Origin: Chitinophaga vietnamensis
GTDB lineage: Bacteria; Bacteroidota; Bacteroidia; Chitinophagales; Chitinophagaceae
Reading direction: 5' to 3'
Length of the DNA stretch: 64,000 bases
Assembly (NCBI RefSeq): GCF_902167635.1
Contig: NZ_CABHMS010000003.1
Location: 186,001 to 250,000, forward strand
Shown here: one piece after another, positions 18,854 to 26,970 of the stretch
Position numbering within the stretch: position 1 is the first letter of the stretch
Layout of the letters: each line of letters starts with the position of its first letter
Program-made: the position numbers and the translations under genes
The notes under the pieces: generated by a model
What the model was told of the DNA's origin: nothing
Database searches by the model: none
What the model saw: only the letters and a program-made list of their open reading frames with translations

Positions 18854-20005
18854 TTACGGGAATATCGTCACTGTTTTTCCGCTGGCCTGGTAATGGACGC
18901 CGTTCTCTTCCAGGAACCCGAGCACGACAGACAGGTTAACATTGCGGTGCAGGGAGCCGCCGATCCGCAGTGCTGGCACTTTTCCGGCATAGACAATATC
19001 TACGTCGTACCACCTGGAAATGCTGCGCATTAATCCCGCGAAATCCTCGTTGCTTAATATCAGCTTATCTTTTGTCCATGCGATGACTGGTTCAGTATCT
19101 ACTGTTTTGGTTGATAGCGTTCCCGAGCTTTTGTCGATAGTGGCCTGTGTTCCGGGGCTCAGCACTACTGCCTGGTTGCCGGTTTGCAGTTTTACGGCGC
19201 CGGTTAATAACGTGGTATTGGTATTGTTTTCATCTTCATAGTCGGCGATATTGAAATGTGTGCCCAGCACAGTGATCTTGCTGCCGTGAAGTTGTACGAT
19301 AAAAGGAGCTGCCGGATTTTGCGCTACTTCAAAATAGGCTTCGCCACTCAGTTCCACTTTGCGTTCTTTCGTTGTGAAGCCGGTAGGGAAGCGGATCTTG
19401 CTGCCTGCGTTCAGCCATACCTGCGTGCCGTCGGCCAGCGCCAGTTTGAATTGCCGGCCTCTTGGCGTTGATACCGTATTATAAACAGTTGCTTCCGTAA
19501 CAAGATCGCCTTGTTGCTGGTAGCTGAGTTGGCCGCTTGTTTTTTGCAGGGTGGCTTGTCCCTGGCGTGTGGGCAGGGCGGCATCCATGCTATCCAGCTG
19601 TACCTGGCGGCCATTGGCTAGCGTTAGTATGGCGCCATTTTTTCCTGGCGGCGCATCGAAGACCGTGGGCTGGGGCGCGCGTGCCGGCCGTAAGATAACA
19701 TAAGCCGTTATCGCGATCAGCAGCGCCACCGATGCCGCAGCAAGGCTTTTCCAGAAGGGGAAGGCCCGCTTGCGGGCTTGCATGTGTTCCTGCATTTCCG
19801 CAAATACGATTGCGGGATCATAATCATTGGCCGCGCTGGCATAAGCTGGATCGTTAAAAGTTTCATCCAGCCATTCATCCATCACATCAGCATGGCGCGC
19901 TTGCCCGATGTATTGATAAAGCAGCGGAATGTCATGCGCATCCAATGTGCCATCTCTATATTTCCGTAATAATTGCAGGAACTCATTTTTCTCCCGGGCA
20001 TTCAT
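18854..20005 (-). CDS. FecR-family anti-sigma factor of the Sus locus
   Basis: The 383-residue protein has the usual order: cytoplasmic N-terminus (about 1-85), one span (about 87-105, 'SLAAASVALLIAITAYVIL'), periplasmic FecR domain with 'YNTVSTPRGRQFKLALADGTQVWLNAGSKIRFP', 'ELSGEAYFEVAQNPAAPFIV' and 'ITVLGTHFNIADY', and a C-terminal DUF4974 domain ('RSISRWYDVDIVYAGKVP'). It lies between the sigma gene and susC on the same strand. When the STN domain of SusC is occupied, proteins of this type release the sigma factor. Confidence 0.93.
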   Translation of the reverse strand: MNAREKNEFLQLLRKYRDGTLDAHDIPLLYQYIGQARHADVMDEWLDETFNDPAYASAANDYDPAIVFAEMQEHMQARKRAFPFWKSLAAASVALLIAITAYVILRPARAPQPTVFDAPPGKNGAILTLANGRQVQLDSMDAALPTRQGQATLQKTSGQLSYQQQGDLVTEATVYNTVSTPRGRQFKLALADGTQVWLNAGSKIRFPTGFTTKERKVELSGEAYFEVAQNPAAPFIVQLHGSKITVLGTHFNIADYEDENNTNTTLLTGAVKLQTGNQAVVLSPGTQATIDKSSGTLSTKTVDTEPVIAWTKDKLILSNEDFAGLMRSISRWYDVDIVYAGKVPALRIGGSLHRNVNLSVVLGFLEENGVHYQASGKTVTIFP

Positions 20006-20061
20006 TTACCAAGCTGTTTATTGTTATAGACGGATGAGTAGAGAAAAGGAAAACATCTTTT

Positions 20062-20730
20062 TTAAAAAAAATGAACAAAAAAATAGCAGAGATACAAAAG
20101 CGTCATGATAAGCCGGTAGCTGGGTTCATTCATCAGCGCTTTCCGGAGCAGGAGGAGGGCGCGCACCATATAGGTTTTGGAAGACAGGGGAGAGATGTCC
20201 AGTCGCTCGCCGATCTCTTTATGGCTTAGCCCTTCGAGATGCGCGAGGGTAAATACCTGTTGCAGTTTCGGGGGGAGGCTGTTGATGGCGCTCATCAAAC
20301 GGTTGTTCAGTTGTTTGTGTTCCAGCATCTCCTGCGGTGAGCTTGGCTGTCCCGAGAAATAATGCAGCAGGAACTCTTTGTTGGATTCGCGGAATACCTT
20401 GGCCCTGAGATCGTCTCTTACCATATTGCGGGCGATCGTGAAGAGATAAGCGGTGAAGTTCTTCACTTCTCCCAGCTTATACCTGTTGTCCCATACTTTG
20501 AGAAAGATATCCTGGCTCAGGTCTTTGGCCAGTTCGGGAGATTTCGTCAGATAGAGGCAGGCGCCGAAAATCTGCTTCCAGTGAATGTTGAACAATTGCT
20601 GAAATGCTTGCTGGTCGCCTTCTGCCACCAGCTGTAATAATTCCTGTTCTGTATTTAAGCGCTCGTTATTCAAAAGATTTCCAGGTACTGACCAATCAAA
20701 AATAAAAAGTCCTTTCAATAGAGCGGACAT
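20062..20730 (-). CDS. ECF RNA polymerase sigma factor of the Sus locus
   Basis: The ATG at 20730 gives 222 residues; the open frame reaches further up but would cross the GH18 terminator. Region 2 is 'LYLTKSPELAKDLSQDIFLKVWDNRYKL' and region 4 is 'LPPKLQQVFTLAHLEGLSHKEIGERLDIS', as in Bacteroidota sigma factors that control Sus-type loci. The C-terminus is hydrophobic (LIMTLLYLCYFFVHFF), an unusual tail also seen in some relatives. The gene is 56 bases from fecR. Confidence 0.92.
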   Translation of the reverse strand: MSALLKGLFIFDWSVPGNLLNNERLNTEQELLQLVAEGDQQAFQQLFNIHWKQIFGACLYLTKSPELAKDLSQDIFLKVWDNRYKLGEVKNFTAYLFTIARNMVRDDLRAKVFRESNKEFLLHYFSGQPSSPQEMLEHKQLNNRLMSAINSLPPKLQQVFTLAHLEGLSHKEIGERLDISPLSSKTYMVRALLLLRKALMNEPSYRLIMTLLYLCYFFVHFF

Positions 20731-20734
20731 TTTT

Positions 20735-20787
20735 TTGAAAATACAAAGCCCGGCCAGATCATCTCCGCCCGGGCTTTGTATTTTCAA
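20735..20787 (-). terminator. long hairpin terminator after the GH18 gene
   Basis: A perfect 19-base stem (20735-20753 with 20769-20787) with a 15-base loop, followed on the minus strand by a run of T. It lies between the GH18 stop and the sigma-factor ATG and overlaps the space where the sigma promoter should be. Confidence 0.85.
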
Positions 20788-20794
20788 GGTGTTA

Positions 20795-21700
20795 TTATTT
20801 AGACAAGGCGCGGAATACCGTATTCGTATAGTTGGAATCGAGATTAGCGGCATATACCATGATACCTGCCTTTTTTCCGCTGGCTGGTTGCCATTTCGCG
20901 GCGGCCGTATCGTTCGCGAGATTTTTGAACTGGCTTTCTGCTGAAACGCCCACCATCACTTTGGATACGCCTATGTAGTTCGACCATTGTGTGAAACGGG
21001 ATACATAGTCGCCCCAGTAGCCCATGTCCTCTACAAAGTTGACATACTTTGCCACGCTGGTATCCTTGCCGATGGCGCCGCCTTCAGGCGCTCCGGAATA
21101 GATGGCCGCAGTGTATAATGTAGCAGGCTTGTTAGACAGCGGCCCGAAATATGCGCCCAGCCCCTTCAGAAGAGCGCGATAGCTGGCATTGTTGGTAGCA
21201 CCGTGCTCAATGTCCAGGGCAATGCCGTCCAGTTTCAGGGAATCCAGTACGTACCTTTTTGTTTGCGAGATGAACTGGGTATTATTCAGCACGACGCCGT
21301 TGTACGTTGTGAAAGGCTTGTTGGTGCTCCATCCGGCGTTATCGTCTACATTCATCAATACTTTCACGCCCCTGCTTTGCAGTATCCGTACATCATACAT
21401 CACGGCGCCATAACTTTTGTAATACTGGTTGCCGAAGATGATATCATTGCCGGTATATTTAGTACTGTCAACGAAGCGCCATTCATGCGCCTCGAAGAGC
21501 ACGACTACAGTGGCTTCGCGGGCAAAGTCGATCAGGCGCGGGCCGCCATTGTCGAAGGCATAATAGGCGACTTTGTAGGGTGGACCAGCGAGTAATTCGG
21601 TGCTGGCAGTGGAATGGGAGGGGGGCGTGCTTATCAATGGGTCCTGTTTTTTGCAGGAGAAAAGGGCTAACGCGGCTAACAGCGGTAATACTTTTTTCAT
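20795..21700 (-). CDS. GH18-family glycosidase lipoprotein (endo-beta-N-acetylglucosaminidase/chitinase-like)
   Basis: The 301-residue protein has a lipoprotein signal (LAALALFSC, then KKQ). The GH18 active-site strand reads LDGIALDIEHG: E165 is the expected acid and D163 is two residues before it, while the usual first acidic position of the middle pair is A161. The early strand 'YKVAYYAFDNGG' and 'GVKVLMNVDDNAGW' fit the barrel. GH18 acts by substrate-assisted catalysis on beta-GlcNAc linkages. Its size and motif spacing resemble single-domain enzymes of the EndoF/EndoH type. It lies directly upstream of the sigma/FecR/SusCD locus and likely feeds it. Confidence 0.8.
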   Translation of the reverse strand: MKKVLPLLAALALFSCKKQDPLISTPPSHSTASTELLAGPPYKVAYYAFDNGGPRLIDFAREATVVVLFEAHEWRFVDSTKYTGNDIIFGNQYYKSYGAVMYDVRILQSRGVKVLMNVDDNAGWSTNKPFTTYNGVVLNNTQFISQTKRYVLDSLKLDGIALDIEHGATNNASYRALLKGLGAYFGPLSNKPATLYTAAIYSGAPEGGAIGKDTSVAKYVNFVEDMGYWGDYVSRFTQWSNYIGVSKVMVGVSAESQFKNLANDTAAAKWQPASGKKAGIMVYAANLDSNYTNTVFRALSK

Positions 21701-21782
21701 AACAGATGATTTAGGGTGATAAAATATAGGATGCCAAACTAAAAGACGGACGAGTAGAAAAAATGGACACCTTTAAAATAAA

Positions 21783-21814
21783 AAAGGCTTGTAAGCAGCT
21801 GCTCACAAGCCTTT
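21783..21814 (-). terminator. intrinsic terminator after hypothetical gene
   Basis: AAAGGCTTGT (21783-21792) pairs with ACAAGCCTTT (21805-21814) over a 12-base loop; a T-rich run follows on the minus strand. It serves the gene at 21837-22274. Confidence 0.8.
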
Positions 21815-21836
21815 CGGAGTATTTAGCGAAACTGAG

Positions 21837-22274
21837 TTACTTGCAGGGACCGATCGCGTCCTGTTTTTGTGCGGAGAACAGGCTGGTCAGCAGTGCTTGC
21901 CGGGCCATTTTTTCTACATAGGCTCTTCTGGCATCTGACGAAGCGGTGGCCAGGTTGCCCTGGATATCTGCGCTGGCGATGGTTGTCATGCGTTCAACGC
22001 CGTTTATGTCGATCTGCCAGGTGCGGCCTCCTCCGGCAATGGCGGCTATTACTTCAAGCCGGACGGTCCCTACGTCGATCCGGAAGGGCGGCAGGCGCCA
22101 GATGTCAAAAAATGTCAGCTGTGCAATTGCTTTCTCTGCATCCTGCTGCTGCTGGGAGTTGGGGCTTTGATAGTTTTGAACAGATCCTGCTGCTACAATG
22201 TTGATGACACAATCGGGGTCATTAAATGCCGCGGTAGCAGACGCGCCGGGCGTGCTTTTTTCCTGAGGATTCAT
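21837..22274 (-). CDS. hypothetical protein
   Basis: A 145-residue protein of unrecognised family. It has a short N-terminal flexible part (NPQEKSTPGASAT), a central predicted beta region 'FRIDVGTVRLEVIAAIAGGGRTWQIDINGVERMT' and a helical C-terminus ending CK. There is no signal peptide or membrane span. It stands alone with its own terminator. Its low-complexity QQQQ segment (about residues 41-44) is not a repeat of known function. Confidence 0.6.
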   Translation of the reverse strand: MNPQEKSTPGASATAAFNDPDCVINIVAAGSVQNYQSPNSQQQQDAEKAIAQLTFFDIWRLPPFRIDVGTVRLEVIAAIAGGGRTWQIDINGVERMTTIASADIQGNLATASSDARRAYVEKMARQALLTSLFSAQKQDAIGPCK

Positions 22275-22435
22275 AAGATAACATTTAAAGGGTAAAAGAA
22301 TAGCATGATGGATTCCGGGGGCAAAAACGGGGATTGTTTCAGGCAGAGATATGAAGATACTATTTTTCTTCTTTCAAAGAACGACGCACATGTTTTTCTT
22401 TGTCGGGCATAGCGCGCGCCGGATAATGGAGTGGT

Positions 22436-23461
22436 TTACTTAGTGGGAGACAGCTTTGTATTACGATGAGTTCTTCTCATCTCTCTTCTATATAATACAA
22501 ATCCTATTGGCATGGGCAACCAAAAAGACAATAGCCGGTAGAGCAGTGTAACAACAACAGAGGCGCCTGCGGGCATGCCCAGGTGAACAAAAAAGAACAC
22601 CATACTGCTTTCATACAAAACAAGCGATCCGGGTGAAACGGGCAGGATGGAAATGATGCGGGTGCTGATAAATGCCAGTATCACCACGAAAGGAGCAGCG
22701 CTGATGCCCGTTCCGCGGAACAATGCATACACGGTAAAACTGTCGGCAGTCACCATCAACAGCTGAAACAGCACGCTCACCATTACTTTGCGGCGATGTG
22801 TTTTCAGGAAAGTAAATTCCCGTCCGCCGCTTTTGGGGAAGTCGAACGACAGGTGCTTGCCGATAAATTTTATCTGTTTGATTTTCTTAAACAGGTGAAC
22901 GATAAATTTTTTCCTGCTGGCAAATATGATCAAAGCGCCCAGCAGCAAGAAGATCAGGATGCCGCCAGTCAAAACGCCTTTGAACAGTTGTGGTGTTTTG
23001 TAAACAAAGATGCAGATGAAGAGTGAGGAGATGATCAGTATTTCCAGTGCGCAATAATAGCATACCAGCTCTATCGCGATCAGCGAGATGCGGTCTGCTG
23101 CATGCATTTTAAATCTTTTCAGGAACCTGAAGATAAAAGTATTGCCGCTGATGCCGCCGCTTGGCACGGCCTGGTTAAAGAACAGGGATATAAGGCTGGC
23201 CTTCATCATTTCCCATAGCGGAGGGTACCGTTGTAATGGAAATGATTTCATTAGCAGGCGGTACACCAATGCGGCGAAGAGATAGGTCAGCAGTTGTGAG
23301 CAGATGGCCATGGCGAGCCAATAACCATTCACTTTTCCGAGGAGCAGTACTTCTTTTTTGATATCAGGGAAATAATGGACGATCAGCACCACTGCGAAAA
23401 CAAGGAATACAAGGGACCATACCCAGTAAGCCGGTTTTATTTTTTCTTTTGAGGAAGTCAT
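22436..23461 (-). CDS. lysylphosphatidylglycerol synthase-type / UPF0104 membrane protein
   Basis: The 341-residue protein has about eight membrane spans and the pattern of the YbhN/UPF0104 family: 'LFFNQAVPSGGISGNTFIFRFLKRF' and 'ISTRIISILPVSPGSLVLYESSMVFFFVHLG'. These are flippase-like integral membrane proteins, related to the membrane part of MprF. There is no soluble acyltransferase domain, so amino-acylation of lipid is not indicated. A lipid or polysaccharide transport role is only inferred. The gene stands alone on its strand. Confidence 0.8.
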   Translation of the reverse strand: MTSSKEKIKPAYWVWSLVFLVFAVVLIVHYFPDIKKEVLLLGKVNGYWLAMAICSQLLTYLFAALVYRLLMKSFPLQRYPPLWEMMKASLISLFFNQAVPSGGISGNTFIFRFLKRFKMHAADRISLIAIELVCYYCALEILIISSLFICIFVYKTPQLFKGVLTGGILIFLLLGALIIFASRKKFIVHLFKKIKQIKFIGKHLSFDFPKSGGREFTFLKTHRRKVMVSVLFQLLMVTADSFTVYALFRGTGISAAPFVVILAFISTRIISILPVSPGSLVLYESSMVFFFVHLGMPAGASVVVTLLYRLLSFWLPMPIGFVLYRREMRRTHRNTKLSPTK

Positions 23462-23670
23462 TATTTGAATTGCTCATGATGCAGCCTCCAAAGGCCGTGC
23501 CTATTGGTACGGCAGGGTTCCTGTGCCGCCAGATTTGCTGGAAACATGAATTGTTGTCCCGCAAATGCGGTGCCGTAAAAAGTATGTTATTATCTAGCAA
23601 TTAGAATAAATCTCTATTCATTACATTTTTTCTATTTTCATCCAACTAATCATCAACGAAAATAACCCAC

Positions 23671-24795
23671 ATGCGATACTTATCCGTTATTGGCAGCCTA
23701 GCACTGCTGACCTTCCATGTAACAATTGCCACCGCACAAATAAAGGCCCTCAATGGAAAGAGCATTCCGGATGAAGCAATGGACCGGTTTCTGAAAAAAG
23801 CAATGGACTCTTTTCATATACCGGGATTATCCATTGCTTTTATCAATAACAGCAAAATAGTGTACCACCGTGCACTAGGTTATGCAGATATCGCTTCAGC
23901 AAAAAAAACGGACGACGAGAGCTTGTTTGAGGCAGCCTCTATGAGCAAAACTGTTTTTGCCTTCTTTATTCTCAAAATGGCGGAAAAAGGAGTGATTGCG
24001 CTGGATACCCCTTTGTATACCTATCTTCCCAACCCTGATCTTGCTTATGATGAAAGATACAAGCTTATCACCGCCAGGATGGTGCTGGAGCATACTACAG
24101 GTATGCCCAATTGGCGTGAATACGATCTGGCAGACTCTTCCCTGCATATCAAAAAAGGCATGCTTTATCTCAAATTCAAGCCGGGAAAGACTTTCTCCTA
24201 TTCGGGGGAGGCATATCAATACCTGGTAGATGTGATCGCGCACTTATTGCATACCAGCGTTACAGACCTTGGTGATATTGTATACCGCGAAGTTTGTGCG
24301 CCGCTGGGAATGAAGCACGCCTATTTTTCCTGGAATGATTATGTGCGACAGCACCGCGCCACCGGATACCGGCTTGAGCATGATAGTATTAATACTCCCG
24401 GCGAGTTGAAAAAATTTGAAGCCTTCAGTGCAGCAGGCGGCTTGCGCACCAGCGCGCTGGATTACGCAAACTTCATCATAGCCTTGCTGGAAAAAAGGGG
24501 GCTGAAGAAAAGTTCTTTCCGGGAAATGTTGAAGCCTGGCGTATATCTAACGGATACGGCCATGATAAAAGACACCGGAGAAGCGTGGGGGCTTGGGCTT
24601 GCCATCAAACATACACCCTATGGCGTAAGATATATGCATAGCGGGAACAATGGCGACTACACCGCATATTTTGTTATCTACAATGAAAAAAGATCCGGAT
24701 TTGTTTTTCTTGTGAATAACAGTGAGGCCGGAGAATTATTCGATACGCTGCTGCCTTTGTTTACAGATGGTGTGTCTGGAATAAAGAGTAACTAA
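23671..24795 (+). CDS. class C beta-lactamase-fold serine hydrolase
   Basis: The 374-residue protein has a signal peptide (MRYLSVIGSLALLTFHVTIATAQ) and the serine-hydrolase layout: S90 and K93 in ASMSKTV, a tyrosine in FSYSGEAYQ in place of the YxN motif, and HSG in 'YMHSGNNGDY' in place of KTG. It belongs to the wide family of periplasmic or outer-membrane esterases, DD-peptidases and class C enzymes, and the substrate cannot be told. It ends 23 bases before the stop of the convergent lipoprotein gene. Confidence 0.88.
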   Translation: MRYLSVIGSLALLTFHVTIATAQIKALNGKSIPDEAMDRFLKKAMDSFHIPGLSIAFINNSKIVYHRALGYADIASAKKTDDESLFEAASMSKTVFAFFILKMAEKGVIALDTPLYTYLPNPDLAYDERYKLITARMVLEHTTGMPNWREYDLADSSLHIKKGMLYLKFKPGKTFSYSGEAYQYLVDVIAHLLHTSVTDLGDIVYREVCAPLGMKHAYFSWNDYVRQHRATGYRLEHDSINTPGELKKFEAFSAAGGLRTSALDYANFIIALLEKRGLKKSSFREMLKPGVYLTDTAMIKDTGEAWGLGLAIKHTPYGVRYMHSGNNGDYTAYFVIYNEKRSGFVFLVNNSEAGELFDTLLPLFTDGVSGIKSN

Positions 24796-24818
24796 CATAA
24801 AGCGTCGCAGGCTGCCTG

Positions 24819-25721
24819 CTACGGCGCCAGCGTTTTATAATGGTATTCAAACAGCAAATTCATCTCCTTAAATTCCTGCGTTTGTGCGTAGCCGTTACCC
24901 AGCATGGTGTACGTTGCTGCCGAACTTAGGGGCGCCGCATCATTATGGGTGTACCGCAGGAATGAAACGTAGTGCTCACTGCCCAGGAAAGGGTACATGG
25001 CATTGCGGGGGAGAGGAAACACCTCGCCGGCCAATGATCGCAGTAGTAAGGGATTCCGCGCTACAACGCGGAAAAGGGGATTGGTATAAGGACCATATTC
25101 CATATCATACTGCAACTTTTTTTTTACCTCCGGACTGTTGAGGACAAGGAAATAATTGATATCCTGTAGCCGGCTGATATCATTTTCTTTGAAATCGTAT
25201 TGCAGAAACATCAGGGATTTCAGTACAATAGCGCCCAGGTGCCTGATGGTATCCCTTGTTCCGGCAAGGTTTATTTGTTGTTGTGCATTCAGTTGGTAAA
25301 AGGAAGTATCGCGGCCGGACATCTCAACGCCATAGGCGCGGTACATTACGCTATAGATGACCATTTTGCCTGCCAGCCAAACTACAGAATCTGTTTGTGT
25401 AAGGTCGCGGATATTGGCCCGCAGTTCGCTGAAATACCCTGCGCCGGTAATATAGCCATTGGCGTTATAAGTATACCTGGTGTAGTTTTGCCAGTGATGA
25501 TAGGTTTTCGTATAGTCCCATTTTTCAATTACCTGCCCAAGACTGTTATAGACCAAGCTGTCGCGCGGAACACCATTCAGATAAATGGACACCACCACTT
25601 CCTGCTTATCTGGCGGCCGCGGGGGATTTGCAACAGGATGATCTTTACGGCATTGCCAGGAAAGCACGGCCAGCAACAGCATCGTGAAATGGTATGTAAA
25701 GGGTTTTGTAAACAAACGCAT
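24819..25721 (-). CDS. hypothetical lipoprotein with YD-like strand repeats
   Basis: The 300-residue product has a lipoprotein signal (MLLLAVLSWQC, then RKD) and a proline-rich linker (PPRPPDK). Next come strands of the type 'DSLVYNSLGQVIEKWDYT' and 'YTRYTYNANGYITGAGYF', as in Bacteroidota lipoproteins distantly related to YD-repeat and DUF4595 proteins. It is probably on the cell surface or in the periplasm. No catalytic motif is seen. Confidence 0.65.
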   Translation of the reverse strand: MRLFTKPFTYHFTMLLLAVLSWQCRKDHPVANPPRPPDKQEVVVSIYLNGVPRDSLVYNSLGQVIEKWDYTKTYHHWQNYTRYTYNANGYITGAGYFSELRANIRDLTQTDSVVWLAGKMVIYSVMYRAYGVEMSGRDTSFYQLNAQQQINLAGTRDTIRHLGAIVLKSLMFLQYDFKENDISRLQDINYFLVLNSPEVKKKLQYDMEYGPYTNPLFRVVARNPLLLRSLAGEVFPLPRNAMYPFLGSEHYVSFLRYTHNDAAPLSSAATYTMLGNGYAQTQEFKEMNLLFEYHYKTLAP

Positions 25722-25814
25722 ATCGTTCCCGGTTTAAATACCTGGTACCAGTTAAAGATACGTCTTCGGCATGCGGGAAGGTTGGGGCGGCAAACCATCA
25801 TCTTTCAGAAACTT

Positions 25815-25857
25815 ATCCAGGTATGATACACTGCCCGTCAATATATCATACCTGGAT
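25815..25857 (-). terminator. perfect 14-base inverted repeat
   Basis: ATCCAGGTATGATA (25815-25828) pairs with 25844-25857 around a 15-base loop. It sits just after the SRPBCC stop on the minus strand. It has no clear T run, so it may be a stabilising hairpin rather than a classical terminator. Confidence 0.55.
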
Positions 25858-25867
25858 GAGGGTGGCG

Positions 25868-26377
25868 CTATTTTTTTAAAGAAGGCAGCAGTTCGGCCAG
25901 CTGGTCGAGACCCATGGTGAACCCTTCTTTGAATCCCATCTGGATCATGGTTTCCAGGTGGGCCACATCTTCGTAAGTGATGAGTATATCCACCAGTGTT
26001 ACAGCATCTTTTTCCGTGAAAGTCAGATTCCATTTAGATTGGGGGAAATCTTTGTTGATGTTGCCGTCGGCATCAGCGAAGCCGCTACGGCAGATAAATT
26101 GCTTTTGTGGCTGAACGCTTTCAAACTCGGCGTAGCTCCAGTGTTCTTCGCCCTGAGGCCCTACCATGGCGTAGAGCCAGCGGCCGCCGTCCCGGAAGTC
26201 CATAGATTTTGTCCTTGCTTTCCAGGGCTTGGGTCCCCACCATTGGTCGAGGATCTCGCTTTTCGTATAGGCGTCCCACACTAAAGAGCGTTCAGCAGCA
26301 AACTCTCTTTTCACATGAATGGATTTGTTCTCCTTATTTACAGAGAAGTCAAATGCTAAATTGTTGTTCATTTTCAT
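25868..26377 (-). CDS. SRPBCC (AHSA1/START-like) domain protein
   Basis: The 169-residue protein shows the AHSA1 pattern: 'VKREFAAERSLVWDAYTKSEILDQWWGPKPW', 'DFRDGGRWLYAMVGPQGEEHWSYAEFESVQP', and a C-terminal helix 'MIQMGFKEGFTMGLDQLAELL'. This fold has a deep hydrophobic pocket. Members in Bacteroidota are usually cotranscribed with an ArsR-type repressor; none is here, although a two-site operator lies upstream. The start MKMNNN could also be two codons further in. Confidence 0.87.
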   Translation of the reverse strand: MKMNNNLAFDFSVNKENKSIHVKREFAAERSLVWDAYTKSEILDQWWGPKPWKARTKSMDFRDGGRWLYAMVGPQGEEHWSYAEFESVQPQKQFICRSGFADADGNINKDFPQSKWNLTFTEKDAVTLVDILITYEDVAHLETMIQMGFKEGFTMGLDQLAELLPSLKK

Positions 26378-26394
26378 TGCTTTTTTATAGTTAA

Positions 26395-26402
26395 CAAATA
26401 TA
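26395..26402 (-). promoter_or_regulatory. candidate -7 box of the SRPBCC gene
   Basis: On the minus strand the sequence reads TATATTTG, an exact match to the Bacteroidota TAnnTTTG element, 18 bases upstream of the ATG. A second exact TATATTTG lies at 26433-26440. Confidence 0.45.
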
Positions 26403-26417
26403 TCTCATGATTAATTG

Positions 26418-26459
26418 GCAACTGTTCGGTTGCAAATATAAAAGCAACCAATCAGTTGC
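26418..26459. promoter_or_regulatory. paired operator: two GCAAC-N6-GTTGC palindromes
   Basis: GCAAC-N6-GTTGC occurs twice, at 26418-26433 and 26444-26459, 26 bases apart from start to start. The first overlaps the -33 region of the SRPBCC promoter on the minus strand. Two dyads at this spacing are typical of a dimeric repressor such as an ArsR- or TetR-type protein bound side by side on the helix. Confidence 0.6.
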
Positions 26460-26526
26460 GCAAATTTATTTTTGTGTTATATGTAAGATTCACGGAAGTT
26501 TGGCTTTCTGTAAAAAAGGAATTGTT

Positions 26527-26735
26527 ATGCCCGTTAAAAGAGGATTGTTATTGATGGAAATTGATCACTTTGCCTGGCTGGAATATAAAGACAAGGACCA
26601 ATGCTCCATGTAGACCAGCTCATTTTTGATTACCTGAAAGATAAAGACCTGATAGATTAGAAAATTTGAGCGTTTGGTCTTGGAGATAATGAAATTCGTC
26701 GAGCATTTTAATGCCGCTTACTTCTTTTGCTTAAC
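26527..26735 (+). pseudogene. possible broken gene divergent from the SRPBCC gene
   Basis: Several short protein-like readings lie in different frames: MPVKRGLLLMEIDHFAWLEY ending at 26613, then HVDQLIFDYLKDKDLID ending at a stop near 26660, then KFERLVLEIMKFVEHFN. An exact TAnnTTTG box (TATTTTTG, 26467-26474) lies upstream on the same strand. This would suit a small regulator gene damaged by frameshifts, but no family can be named and chance is not excluded. Confidence 0.25.
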
Positions 26736-26806
26736 TTGAAGCTATTGTTGAAACCCGGTTGACAAATTTTATTCTGTACTTTTTTATTCACCCAAAACCC
26801 TTTCTC

Positions 26807-26956
26807 ATGAAAAAGAAACCCTCAAAAAAACTTCATCTCGTCAAAATCAAAGTTTCCAAATTGTCTGCAGCAGATGCCAAAGACGAACCTGTAACCGGTA
26901 CTACCAGACCAACATTGGGAATTGCCTGTAGTATTCTTTATTGCAATGCACGATAA
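26807..26956 (+). CDS. class I lanthipeptide-type precursor peptide, orphan
   Basis: The ATG at 26807 gives a 49-residue peptide. The leader MKKKPSKKLHLVKIKVSKL matches the Bacteroidota lanthipeptide-leader pattern of a lysine-rich start, then KLxLxKxxxxxL. The likely core (about residues 25-49) holds T30, T32, T33, T36, S42 and the cysteines C41 and C46, so two thioether rings are possible. A near-perfect terminator follows 14 bases after the stop. No LanB, LanC, LanM or protease gene is in the window. The frame is open 16 codons further up, without leader features. Confidence 0.65.
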   Translation: MKKKPSKKLHLVKIKVSKLSAADAKDEPVTGTTRPTLGIACSILYCNAR

Positions 26957-26970
26957 GAATATTAGCGTTA

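Noticed and set aside
24798-24822. GC-rich inverted repeat (CGTCGCAG / CTGCTACG) between convergent genes
   Set aside because: The stem is short with a mismatch and lacks a T run; a terminator call would be too weak.
26759-26787. TTGACA at 26759-26764 before the lanthipeptide-type gene as a sigma-70 -35 box
   Set aside because: Bacteroidota primary promoters do not use the enteric -35/-10 pattern and the matching -10 is poor.
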